A DNA stretch of 64,000 bases from NCBI GenBank assembly GCA_001592145.1, contig BCWJ01000003.1, positions 186,001 to 250,000 on the forward strand, given 5' to 3'. This document shows positions 36,155 through 43,545 of this stretch, piece by piece (position 1 is the stretch's first letter; the number at the start of each line of letters is the position of its first letter). The position numbers were made by a program, and so were the translations under genes. The notes below the pieces were generated by a model. The model ran no database searches. It was not told the DNA's origin and worked only from the letters and a program-made list of their open reading frames with translations. Source of the DNA: Xylanimicrobium pachnodae JCM 13526 = NBRC 107786. Its GTDB lineage: Bacteria > Actinomycetota > Actinomycetes > Actinomycetales > Cellulomonadaceae.

Positions 36155-36355
36155 TCACTCGTGTCGCAGCAGGTCTCCGGGTTGGCAGTCCAGTGCGCGG
36201 CACAGAGCATCGAGGGTGGTGAAGCGCACGGCCTTGGCGCGCCCGTTCTTGAGCACGGCCAGGTTGGCGGGGGTGATGCCCACCCGCTTGGCGAGTTCCC
36301 CGACGGACATCTTGCGGCGGGCCAGCATGACGTCGATGTCGATGAAGATCGCCAT
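36155..36355 (-). CDS. Small XRE-family transcriptional regulator
   Basis: 66 aa, nearly all a helix-turn-helix: MLARRKMSVGELAKRVGIT, then NLAVLKNGRAKAVRFTTLDALCRALDCQPGDLL. This is the standard small Cro/CI-like regulator that follows DUF2975 genes (YozG type). The ATG shares a base with the stop of the DUF2975 gene (TGATG), so it is translationally coupled. It likely binds the palindrome in front of the pair at 36882-36905 to control its own operon; inferred. Confidence 0.88.
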   Translation of the reverse strand: MAIFIDIDVMLARRKMSVGELAKRVGITPANLAVLKNGRAKAVRFTTLDALCRALDCQPGDLLRHE

Positions 36356-36852
36356 CAGATAACCTCGTCGAGCTCGGCGTGCAGCGTGCGGGCCTCGGTC
36401 TGGCTCGTGATCGCCTTGACCAGCAGCAGCCGGAGTACGAACAGCAGCAGGGCCAGGCCCGCGCCCATGGCCGCGCACACGCACAGGAAGAGCATGACGC
36501 CCGGCTGGCCGGCGCCCGCGACGACGAGCCAGACGTTCAACGCGATGGCCAGCAGCGCGGCGACGATGCCCGTGCCGATCATGGTGTCCACCCACCGGAA
36601 CGCCTCCCGTGAGAAGACGGCGTCGCGGCTCACCAGGGTCAGCAGCCGCCAGAGACACACGGCCACCACCTGTACCGGCACCAGCCCGAGGATGGACATG
36701 ACGAGCACGGGGGAGCGCAGGTGGGCCAGCTCGGGTGCTGATCGCGCCATGACGTGGGCCTCGTCCGGCAGGAGCACCGTCTGTACGAACACCACGGCGA
36801 GGAAGCCGAGTGTGAGCAGGACCTTGAGCACGGCCACGGACTTGCGTCCCAT
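36355..36852 (-). CDS. DUF2975 membrane protein
   Basis: 165 aa, ATG after CTGGAGG. Four hydrophobic segments (about 8-26, 47-68, 88-112, 120-145) match the DUF2975 family, which is regularly encoded directly ahead of a small XRE regulator. A short charged tail (TSQTEARTLHAELDEVI) is cytoplasmic. No biochemical role is known for the family; the operon structure suggests a membrane component of a small self-regulated unit. Confidence 0.85.
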   Translation of the reverse strand: MGRKSVAVLKVLLTLGFLAVVFVQTVLLPDEAHVMARSAPELAHLRSPVLVMSILGLVPVQVVAVCLWRLLTLVSRDAVFSREAFRWVDTMIGTGIVAALLAIALNVWLVVAGAGQPGVMLFLCVCAAMGAGLALLLFVLRLLLVKAITSQTEARTLHAELDEVI

Positions 36853-36881
36853 CGCGCGCCTCCAGTTCGAGTTGCGATCGA

Positions 36882-36918
36882 GCAACGATAGAAATCTATC
36901 GTTGCACGATCGATCGTG
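36882..36918. promoter_or_regulatory. Two adjacent palindromes, probable operator of the DUF2975-XRE operon
   Basis: A perfect 24-bp inverted repeat (36882-36905; arm GCAACGATAGA, two-base centre) is followed with one base shared by a second perfect palindrome, CACGATCGATCGTG (36905-36918). They lie 30-66 bp upstream of the DUF2975 start and are AT-richer than the surroundings. Confidence 0.7.
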
Positions 36919-36950
36919 ATCACGCCACCCATCGCCTCTTAGGGCGTGGC

Positions 36951-37140
36951 ATGGCACCTTGTGTCCAGGAAGTGGTCGTCGACTGGGAAGATCCCGACGG
37001 GCTCGCCGAGTTCTGGGCGCAGGTCATGGACACCCGCTGGGGGCTGGTGTCGGAGATCTGGGCCGTGGCCGACGCGGGGCCGCTGTTTCTCGACTTCCAA
37101 AAGGTGCCCGGGCCGGTGCCGGTGGCGCCCCGGTCCGCGG
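36951..37140 (+). pseudogene. Truncated VOC/glyoxalase-like gene remnant
   Basis: ATG, then about 63 codons resembling the N-terminus of glyoxalase-like VOC proteins: VQEVVVDWEDPDGLAEFWAQ and PLFLDFQKVPGPVP. In relatives such a start is followed by a K/N-rich motif and HLDL, then a second half. Here the similarity stops at the 3' end of the converging AraC-type gene, and the frame continues only as antisense of that gene. Likely a remnant cut by rearrangement. No ribosome site is visible. Confidence 0.6.
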
Positions 37141-38181
37141 TCAGGCATCCGCAGTGCGGGCGTCCGCAGTGCGGGCGTCCGCGGCGTACGCGTCCCGGTA
37201 GGCCCGCAGGCTCATCCCGGTCGCAGCGCGCACGCAACGGCGCATGGTCTCCGTGGAACCGAAGCCCGCGCGTGCGCAGAGTGCGGCGACGGGCACGTCC
37301 CGGTACTGGGGGTTGCGCACCATGGCCAGCAGGGTGTCCACGCGACTGTCGGTGATCCGGCGGCTCACGCTCGTGGTGCCGGCGAAGGCGCGTTGCAGCG
37401 TCCGGGTGGAGACCCCGAGCGCCCGGGCGATCGTGTCGGACGTCAGGTCGGGGTCGCGGTGGTGCGTGCGGATGTAGAGCATCGCCGTCTGGGCGATCGA
37501 CGGCTCCGGTGTCTCGGCAGTCAGCGGAGGGGGCGCGGAGGCCACCAGGGCGCACACCAGCGCCTCGACGGTGCGCCGTGAGAGTGCCCGGTCCGACCAC
37601 TGCAGGTGGTTGGCGTCGGCGTCCAGCAGTGTGACGATGAAGGAGGCGGCCGCCTGCAGCGTCGTGGTCCCCGACGGCCAGAGGGCCGGACCCGCCGATC
37701 GGAGCAGGGGCGCCAGCCGGGTGTCGTTGGCGTCGACGTCCACCTGGAGGCACAGGGAGTTCCGGGTGGCCGTGTACGAGCTGGGTTGGTCACCGGGGAT
37801 GATCGCTCCTGACCCTGCGATCATCGTGGTGCGCGTGCCGGCCAGGTCGAGCAGCACGGAGCCCTCGCGCACGAACAGCAGCCGGGATACGGGGTGGCTG
37901 TGCTGGAAGTGGTCTCCGGACGTCGATCGCGTGTGCGGGGTGAACCGGGCCGAGCTCAGGCCGATCGGCCCGAACCGCGCGGCGAGCAGCCGGCACTGGA
38001 AAGCGGCGGCGTCATGGCCCCCGGCGGCGGTGGCGCCGAACGCGACCAGGCCCTGCTGGCCGGCAAGGTTCCGCTGGTGCCGACTGCCGTCCCGTGCCGG
38101 GGTGCCATAGATCGACGGACACGACATCCGGATGCTCTCGGCGTCGCGTGCGGCCGCCGGATCTGCCTCGCCGCCGTACAT
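37141..38181 (-). CDS. AraC-family transcriptional regulator
   Basis: 346 aa. N-terminal sensing domain of the AraC_binding_2 kind (about 60-190, with HFQHSHPVSRLLFVREGSV). The C-terminal AraC DNA-binding domain (about 232-325) has two helix-turn-helix units: TIARALGVSTRTLQRAF and VAALCARAGFGSTETMRRCVRAATG. The last residues are DARTADARTADA from a 15-bp duplication at the very 3' end, where the gene abuts the VOC remnant, so the original C-terminus may have been altered. A 12-bp direct repeat about 100-130 bp upstream is a candidate binding site. Effector unknown. Confidence 0.85.
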   Translation of the reverse strand: MYGGEADPAAARDAESIRMSCPSIYGTPARDGSRHQRNLAGQQGLVAFGATAAGGHDAAAFQCRLLAARFGPIGLSSARFTPHTRSTSGDHFQHSHPVSRLLFVREGSVLLDLAGTRTTMIAGSGAIIPGDQPSSYTATRNSLCLQVDVDANDTRLAPLLRSAGPALWPSGTTTLQAAASFIVTLLDADANHLQWSDRALSRRTVEALVCALVASAPPPLTAETPEPSIAQTAMLYIRTHHRDPDLTSDTIARALGVSTRTLQRAFAGTTSVSRRITDSRVDTLLAMVRNPQYRDVPVAALCARAGFGSTETMRRCVRAATGMSLRAYRDAYAADARTADARTADA

Positions 38182-38283
38182 TCCTCACCGTCCTTCCGTG
38201 GGTGGCACAGACGCCGAGAATGCGCGCTGCTCAAGCACGGCTGATGGTGCGTGAACACTAGCGGGCGTTTCTGGGTGATCGGA

Positions 38284-38309
38284 GAAGAATGTTCGCCGAA
38301 GAATGTTCG
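38284..38309. promoter_or_regulatory. 12-bp direct repeats upstream of the AraC-type gene
   Basis: GAAGAATGTTCG occurs twice (38284-38295 and 38298-38309), with a 14-bp period. On the minus strand they lie just upstream of a plausible promoter (TCCGAT, 17 bp, then TAGTGT near 38257). Direct repeats next to the -35 are typical of AraC-type binding, so autoregulation is likely. Confidence 0.5.
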
Positions 38310-38315
38310 GTCTGC

Positions 38316-38957
38316 CTATCGTTCGCAATTGTTCGTTGCGATTCCATGCCCGGGCTCCGGAGGCGCGACGTATGAGACGACCCGGGTCCGCGCGGGGCGG
38401 AGCAGGTCCCAGGCCAGGTACGCGGCCACCACCCCGGCCACCGCCACCACCGCGGTGCCCGGGTGCTCCCGGAACCACTGGCGGAACCAGCCCAGCCGTG
38501 GCACGGCGTACAGGAACCGGCCGCGCACCTGCAGCGGGGACACGGCGTCGTCGGCGGAGTCGTTGGCGTCACCCTGCGTGATCAGGCGACACTCCGACCC
38601 GTCCGCGGCCGCGCCGACAGACCTGCCGACCACCCGGTGCGTGACGAGCCCCGGGTCATCGGGGCTTGCGAGGTAGGTGATGATGTCGCCGACGCCGATG
38701 TCGGAGCACACCGTGTCCGGGGTCACCCCGGTGACGACGATGACGTCACCGGCGTCGAACGTGGGCTCCATGGACCCCGAGAGCACCGTCAGGGTCGTGC
38801 CGCCCAAGGCGAGGGGGATGACGAACAGCGCGCACGTGGCGGTGACCAGCACGCTGGTCACCACCACGGAGAGCGCCGAACCGGCGAGGTGCCAGGGCGA
38901 GTCGAACGGGCGGGAGCGCGGGAGTACGCGCACGGGCCGTGTCCGGACCGTCCTCAC
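38316..38957 (-). CDS. SipW/archaeal-type signal peptidase I
   Basis: 213 aa, GTG overlapping the upstream stop (GTGA). Transmembrane segment at about 27-52, then the catalytic Ser in LSGSMEPTF (S62) and a His in LVTHRVVG (H107) in place of the bacterial Lys, plus ITQGDAND with a conserved Asp (about 130). Ser-His identity and length define the SipW/ER-type S26B group. A second transmembrane segment is near 168-188. It should cleave the substrate encoded directly upstream, as SipW does for TasA in Bacillus. Confidence 0.88.
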   Translation of the reverse strand: MRTVRTRPVRVLPRSRPFDSPWHLAGSALSVVVTSVLVTATCALFVIPLALGGTTLTVLSGSMEPTFDAGDVIVVTGVTPDTVCSDIGVGDIITYLASPDDPGLVTHRVVGRSVGAAADGSECRLITQGDANDSADDAVSPLQVRGRFLYAVPRLGWFRQWFREHPGTAVVAVAGVVAAYLAWDLLRPARTRVVSYVAPPEPGHGIATNNCER

Positions 38958-39763
38958 GCGAAGTTGGGGCCCGTGCGCACCTGCTGGAGCGTGAGGCCGA
39001 TGGTGTTCAGCGTGCTGGTCGACAAGGCACCGGCGCGGCTCTCGTCGTCGAAGCCGTCGCCCGCCTCGGCGCTGAAGGTGCCGTACACGACGAACGTGAC
39101 GCGGGCGCGGGTCTCGCCCGGGCCGAACCGGTCCAGGGCGATGACGGTCCCCGGGACCTGGTCGCTGCCGATCGGGAGCGTGACGTCGGGCGTCGCGTCG
39201 GGCTTGCCGAACCCCTGCCCGGCCTCGGACGCGGCCAGGCGAAGCATCGTGACGCCGGCCTCGGCCGGGACGGCCGACTCCCTGACCACCAGGTTCCCGT
39301 CGAGGTACAGCTCGTACGTCCAGGTCAGCCACCTGTTGTCGGTGCTCGTGAGCGACTCCATGCCGTGGGCGGACAGGTCGGCCACCAGGTTGTCGCCGGC
39401 GAGGGTCACCAGGGCGGAGAACGAGCCCGCCACCCGGTCTCCCGGGACCATGCGCCACGTGTCCGTGCTGTTGATGAGGTGACCCTTGAGCGGTGTGCCG
39501 AGGATCGGCCAGGAGCCGGAGTCGAGGCGGTCGCTCGACACGTCGTAGAACTGCACCCTCGGTGACGGGTCGGTCAGGTTCAGGTCGCCTGCGGTCACGG
39601 TGCCTGCGGAGATGTGGGCGTTCGCCGACCACAGGGCGAACGTCGAGCCGCCCATGACGGTGGCGCACAGCGCGGCACCGCACACGATCCACAGGAGGCC
39701 GCGGCGGCGCCTGCGCTCCTCCGTGACGATGATGACCGGTGCGGTGGTGGATGACGTGTTCAT
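38954..39763 (-). CDS. SipW-dependent secreted protein (TasA/CalY-like signal)
   Basis: 269 aa, ATG after GAAGGAAGC. A basic N-terminus and the long hydrophobic segment GLLWIVCGAALCATVMGGST are followed by FALWSANAHISAGTVTAGDL, the signature of signal peptides processed by SipW-type peptidases, as in TasA, camelysin and related fibre proteins. The mature part is beta-rich (WLTWTYELYLDGNLVV, ARVTFVVYGTF). The gene overlaps the peptidase gene by 4 nt. The product may form surface fibres or be a secreted enzyme-like protein; the sequence does not decide. Confidence 0.8.
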   Translation of the reverse strand: MNTSSTTAPVIIVTEERRRRRGLLWIVCGAALCATVMGGSTFALWSANAHISAGTVTAGDLNLTDPSPRVQFYDVSSDRLDSGSWPILGTPLKGHLINSTDTWRMVPGDRVAGSFSALVTLAGDNLVADLSAHGMESLTSTDNRWLTWTYELYLDGNLVVRESAVPAEAGVTMLRLAASEAGQGFGKPDATPDVTLPIGSDQVPGTVIALDRFGPGETRARVTFVVYGTFSAEAGDGFDDESRAGALSTSTLNTIGLTLQQVRTGPNFA

Positions 39764-40111
39764 GCTTCCTTCGTTCTGGTCCGGTCGCGCCCAGCGGGAC
39801 GCGACGCCTCCGGCTCGCTGTGCCCGCAGCGCGGCGTGGTCCATCGTCGGTCGCGGGCCGCGACCGCAGGGGCCCGTGACGCCGGCTGTGGATCGGCGAC
39901 CGGCGCCGTGAGCAACGCGGCGGCGGTGCAGGATCCCTGGCAGGCGGGGCAGGGCGCCCCGGCGGTGGGGCCGTTCGCCCGGCCGGAGGATGGCGCCGGT
40001 TGTGGGTTGTGCGCATTCGTGGGCGCCCGGCCTCGCCGACCCGCTCCCGACGTGCCCGCGCCGACGTGCCTGCGCCGATACTGGAGTGAGGTGAACGCCA
40101 GGGAGGGCGCG
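39764..40111. other. Divergent intergenic region
   Basis: 348 bp between the SipW-substrate gene (minus) and the metal exporter gene (plus). Both starts have their own ribosome sites at the edges. I see no credible gene, terminator or strong palindrome; the central part is only GC-rich sequence with accidental open frames. Confidence 0.5.
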
Positions 40112-41035
40112 ATGGGCCACGATCACGACCACGCTGGGCAGGCGCACCTCGGCGCCCATCGCGGACGGCTCGCGATCGCGTTCGCCATCACCGTCACGGT
40201 CCTGGTGGCCGAGGTGGTCGGGGCGCTCCTCACCGGCTCGCTGGCGCTGCTCGTCGACGCCGCGCACATGCTCGTCGATGCGGGCGGCCTGGCCCTGGCC
40301 CTGTTCGCGGCGCACCTGTCCCTGCGCCCGCCGACGCCGCAGCGCACCTGGGGGTACCGCCGGGCGGAGGTGCTGGCGGCGTTCGGCCAGTCCGCGGTGC
40401 TCCTCGCCGTCGGCGTCTACGTGCTCGTCGAGGGCGTCCAGCGGCTGTGGTCACCGCCGGACATCCCTTCGCGGGAACTGGTGGTGTTCGGCGTCGTCGG
40501 CCTCGTGGCGAACATCGCGGCGCTGCTGGTCCTGGCCACCGGCAGGTCGGCCAACCTCAGCATGCGCGCCGCGTTCCTGGAGGTCGCGAACGACGCCCTG
40601 GGCTCCGTCGCCGTCATCGTCGCCGCCGTCGTCATCGCGACCACCGGCTGGCAGCGGGCCGACTCGGTCGCGGGCCTGCTCATCGGGGCTCTGATCCTGC
40701 CGCGCGCGGCCCGGCTGCTGCGCGAGACCACGTCCGTGCTGCTGGAGTCCACGCCGCCGGGGCTCGACCTCGACGCCGTGCGCGCCCATCTGCTGGAGGT
40801 CGAGCACGTGCGCGAGGTGCACGACGTGCACGCCTCGCTCATCGCCACCGGGCTGCCCGTCCTGTCCGCCCACGTCGTCGTCGAGTCGCGCTGCTTCACG
40901 GACGGGCACGCCGGGCGGATCCTGGACCAGCTTCAGGAATGTGTGGCCACCCACTTCGACGTCGCCGTGGAGCACTCGACGTTTCAGGTCGAACCCGTGG
41001 AGCACCCCGGTCACGAGCACCCGGTCCACGCGTGA
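40112..41035 (+). CDS. Cation diffusion facilitator metal exporter (CzcD/ZitB type)
   Basis: 307 aa. The ATG follows GGGAGGG. Histidine-rich ends (MGHDHDHAGQAHLGAH and EHPGHEHPVHA) flank six transmembrane segments (about 18-200) and a cytoplasmic domain (about 210-290). The TM2 metal site is DAAHMLVDAGGL (HxxxD). The TM5 site reads EVANDALGS, where the usual His is Asn, which may shift metal preference; I recall this variant in other actinobacterial members. Role: proton-coupled efflux of Zn/Co-like cations. No regulator is adjacent. Confidence 0.9.
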   Translation: MGHDHDHAGQAHLGAHRGRLAIAFAITVTVLVAEVVGALLTGSLALLVDAAHMLVDAGGLALALFAAHLSLRPPTPQRTWGYRRAEVLAAFGQSAVLLAVGVYVLVEGVQRLWSPPDIPSRELVVFGVVGLVANIAALLVLATGRSANLSMRAAFLEVANDALGSVAVIVAAVVIATTGWQRADSVAGLLIGALILPRAARLLRETTSVLLESTPPGLDLDAVRAHLLEVEHVREVHDVHASLIATGLPVLSAHVVVESRCFTDGHAGRILDQLQECVATHFDVAVEHSTFQVEPVEHPGHEHPVHA

Positions 41036-41105
41036 CGACCGGGGCTCGTGCACCAGCGCGACGCCCGGACGGACGGGCACGGGCGAGGCCGCTAGCGTCC
41101 GTCGC

Positions 41106-41630
41106 ATGAACGTTGCGTCCCGCGCCTCCGTGCGAACCATGACCACTGCGGCAGCGCTGGCCGCCCTGCTCGTCCTGGCGGGATGCTCGGGCGGCACGGG
41201 CGCCGACGCGGCCCCGCCGGCGTCCGCGCCCGTGGCGACCACCCCGCCGGCCGCCTCTGCGAGCCCGGCCGACCCCGCGAAGGAACCCGAGGCGGGAGCA
41301 CCGATCGACCTGGTGGGCGACTGGAAGCAGACGAACTCGGAGGCGGACGACGCGTGGCAGGCAGCGACCATCACCGACTCCGGCATCGAGGTCTACTGGG
41401 TGACCGACAACGGCGACACGAGGTCGCTGTACTGGGCGGGCACGTTCGCGGTGCCGCAGGACGCCGGTGACTCGTTCACCGTGACGTCCGAGAACGACCA
41501 CGAGAAGACCGATGCAGCCATGCTCGCCTCGTCGGACGACACGAAGGTCTTCTCCTTCCGGGACGGCGAGCTGTCCTACGAGGTGTCCGCGCTGGGTACC
41601 ACGACGACGGTGCGGATCGCCCGGCAGTAA
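41106..41630 (+). CDS. Small lipoprotein
   Basis: 174 aa. ATG seven bases after TAGCGT, so probably leaderless. The signal ALAALLVLAGC is a lipobox, followed by an Ala/Pro spacer. The mature domain (LVGDWKQTNSEADDAWQAATI, then EVYWVTDNGDTRSLYWAGTF and ending ALGTTTTVRIARQ) is a beta-rich lipocalin-like or META-like fold by pattern. I recall similar hypothetical lipoproteins in actinobacteria but no known function. Upstream is the metal exporter, on the same strand with a 70-bp gap. Confidence 0.75.
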   Translation: MNVASRASVRTMTTAAALAALLVLAGCSGGTGADAAPPASAPVATTPPAASASPADPAKEPEAGAPIDLVGDWKQTNSEADDAWQAATITDSGIEVYWVTDNGDTRSLYWAGTFAVPQDAGDSFTVTSENDHEKTDAAMLASSDDTKVFSFRDGELSYEVSALGTTTTVRIARQ

Positions 41631-41690
41631 TCGCGCCACCTTCCCCCGGTGCGGTCATGACGGGCGGCCGCGGTGCGCGATCATGGACGG

Positions 41691-42128
41691 GTGACCGATC
41701 CGTGCGTGCCCGTGTACTACTACTCGTCGGCGTCGGGGATGGTGCGCCAGTTCTGCGAGCGGCTTTGCGAGGGCACGCCCCGGCAGGCGTTCGACCTGAG
41801 CGTGCGCGAGGTCCGCAAGTCCGTGCCCGAGGGGCGCTGGGTGCTGGTCACGCCGTCGTACAAGACCGGGAACCCGGGTAACGACACCATCCCAGAGGCG
41901 GTGCGCCGGTTCCTGCGCGACCCCGTCACCCGCCGTCGCATGGTGGGGGTCATGGGCTCGGGCAACCGGAACTTCGGCGCCCACTACCAGGCTGCGTCCC
42001 GGCAGATCTCCGCCATCTCCGGGCGGCCGCTGCTGTTCGAGTTCGAGCTCCAGGGCACGGCGTGGGACATCGCGGACGCGCGGGCGATCCTGGAACGGTT
42101 GGATGCCGAGGTCGCCGCGCACGCCTGA
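41691..42128 (+). CDS. NrdI-like flavodoxin-fold protein (orphan)
   Basis: 145 aa. Matches the NrdI pattern: VYYYSSASGMVRQFCERL (FMN phosphate loop region), RWVLVTPSYKTG, VRRFLRDPVTRRRMVGVMGSGNRNFG and LLFEFELQGTAWDI. NrdI flavoproteins supply oxidant for building the manganese cofactor of class Ib ribonucleotide reductase. No nrdH, nrdE or nrdF is adjacent, so this copy is orphan and could be divergent in function. GTG 41691 follows GATCAT with a six-base gap, the local leaderless pattern; GTG 41673 is possible. Confidence 0.75.
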   Translation: MTDPCVPVYYYSSASGMVRQFCERLCEGTPRQAFDLSVREVRKSVPEGRWVLVTPSYKTGNPGNDTIPEAVRRFLRDPVTRRRMVGVMGSGNRNFGAHYQAASRQISAISGRPLLFEFELQGTAWDIADARAILERLDAEVAAHA

Positions 42129-42194
42129 CGTACCGGTGCGCGTTCGACGCCGAATGCCGTGACTGCCTGGGAGGCGCCCGCCTACTCTGACGAG

Positions 42195-42530
42195 ATGACC
42201 GACATCACCGCGCAGCCCAACATCGCCCTCGAGATCGGCTCCAAGGTTCGGGCCGGTGTCTCCGTCACCTACGGCGAGCCCATCGACCTGGACGGCGCGC
42301 GGATCGTGCCCGTCGCGGCCGCCTGGTACGGGTTCGGCGGCGGCGGCGACTCCGACGCGAACGGTGGCGGCGGTGGCGGGTCCGCCTCGCTGCCGCTCGG
42401 CGCCTACGTGACCCGCGGCGGCGACGTGCGGTTCGAGCCGAACCTCACTGTGCTCGCCGCGCTCGCCGTCCCCGTCACCTGCGTGATCGGGCGCGTGGTC
42501 GTCAAGGCGCTCGCGGCATGCCGCCGGTAG
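42195..42530 (+). CDS. GerW/YtfJ-like protein
   Basis: 111 aa. The segment VSVTYGEPIDLDGARIVPVAAAWYGFGGGG, then a Gly-rich run and PLGAYVTRGGDVRFEP follow the GerW (YtfJ) family pattern; the C-terminus has a hydrophobic segment (TVLAALAVPVTCVIG) that may be membrane-associated. In non-sporulating actinobacteria the role of these proteins is unknown. The ATG is exactly six bases after TACTCT, with TGACTG 17 bp further upstream: a good leaderless promoter. Confidence 0.75.
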   Translation: MTDITAQPNIALEIGSKVRAGVSVTYGEPIDLDGARIVPVAAAWYGFGGGGDSDANGGGGGGSASLPLGAYVTRGGDVRFEPNLTVLAALAVPVTCVIGRVVVKALAACRR

Positions 42531-42545
42531 CGTTCCCCGGGCACC

Positions 42546-42890
42546 ATGGTCTTCGAGCCGGTCCCGCACTGCGGGTGCGACGCCTGTGACGAGACTGCGG
42601 CTGACGGTGTGCAGCAGCTGGTGGAGCTCGTGGCGGGAGTGGTGACCGGAGGGCTGACCGAGTGGGCCCGGCGTCCGCCACCCGCCGTGCAGGACCTGCT
42701 CGGCCGTCACGGGCCTTCGGCCCCGGGCTTCGGCTTCCTGCTGGAGGCGGAGGACGGGTGGCGGTCGGGGTCGGCCGAACCGCACCTCCTGAGTGCCGAC
42801 GCCACCCGGGAGGTGTTGGCGCGGCTGCCCGCCGGCTGCTGGCAGCCCTGGCCGGTGCGTGACGCGGGTGGGCGCTCTACTCCGCGATGA
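42546..42890 (+). CDS. DUF6226-like C-terminal fragment
   Basis: 114 codons. VPHCGCDACDETAAD is characteristic of the middle of DUF6226-type proteins as I recall them; these normally have about 90 more residues before it and end with a G.W.PWP segment, present here as CWQPWPV. The N-terminal half seems missing, and the ATG lies 15 bp after the GerW-like stop without a clear ribosome site, so this may be a decayed gene. Its 3' end overlaps the converging lutC gene by 14 bp. Confidence 0.5.
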   Translation: MVFEPVPHCGCDACDETAADGVQQLVELVAGVVTGGLTEWARRPPPAVQDLLGRHGPSAPGFGFLLEAEDGWRSGSAEPHLLSADATREVLARLPAGCWQPWPVRDAGGRSTPR

Positions 42891-43545
42891 CGACGTGGAG
42901 CGTGCGCGGGCCGTGCACGCCCTCGACGCGGTCCAGCTCGATGTCGCTCGTGGCGCTCGGGCCGGAGACCCACGTCTGTGGGCGCTCCGCGTGCGCGGCG
43001 AGCAGGCGCACCGCCTCCGGGACGCTCTGCACCACCTGGTCGGCACGCACCACGCACACGTGTACGTCCGGCAGCAGGGTGATGGCGCGCCGGCCCTGGT
43101 CGGACTCGCCGTCGAGCACGATCGTGCCCGTGTCCGCGATGGCCACGCGGGCGGCGGTGATCACGGCGGCCACACGGTCGAGCGTGGCGTTGTCGAGCGG
43201 GGCCGTGCGCGAGTCGCGCAGCACCGTCATGCCGACGGCGTCCCCGTCGATCTCCCGGAGCCACGCCGGGTCGAGGCCGTCCGGGGCCACGACCTGACCG
43301 GCCAGCGGGGCGAGCACCTCCGCGATCGCGTCCGGCACCTGCGTGGCGGGCACGCGCAGGACGTGCGCCTGGTAGTCGATCAGGCGGTCGGTCAGCAGGT
43401 CCAGCGCCCCGCCCGAGCCGGGGGCATGCTCGCCCGCGGTGCGGTACTCCCGCGGGACGACGACGCCGGGCGGCATTCTCGATTGACCGGGATCGTCCAG
43501 GGCGGCGCGGATCCGGGCCATCACGTCGTCACGGGCGGCGGTCAC
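42877..43545 (-). CDS. lutC: LutC-like LUD-domain protein
   Basis: 222 aa, GTG overlapping the lutB stop (GTGA). LUD domain with ADTGTIVLDGESDQGRRAITLLPDVHVCVV and SGPSATSDIELDRVEGVHGPRTLHVVI, the standard LutC/YkgG ending. Third component of the LutABC L-lactate oxidation complex (lactate to pyruvate in the cytoplasm). It is the last gene of the lutA-lutB-lutC order. No lactate permease is visible. Confidence 0.92.
   Translation of the reverse strand: MTAARDDVMARIRAALDDPGQSRMPPGVVVPREYRTAGEHAPGSGGALDLLTDRLIDYQAHVLRVPATQVPDAIAEVLAPLAGQVVAPDGLDPAWLREIDGDAVGMTVLRDSRTAPLDNATLDRVAAVITAARVAIADTGTIVLDGESDQGRRAITLLPDVHVCVVRADQVVQSVPEAVRLLAAHAERPQTWVSGPSATSDIELDRVEGVHGPRTLHVVIAE

Noticed and set aside
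36951-37355. Intact 134-codon VOC protein
   Set aside because: Family-like sequence ends near 37130; the remaining codons are the antisense of the AraC DNA-binding domain and are Arg/Pro-rich.
39836-40111. N-terminal extension of the metal exporter upstream of 40112
   Set aside because: The extension has no family similarity and the ATG at 40112 has a good ribosome site and the expected His-rich start.
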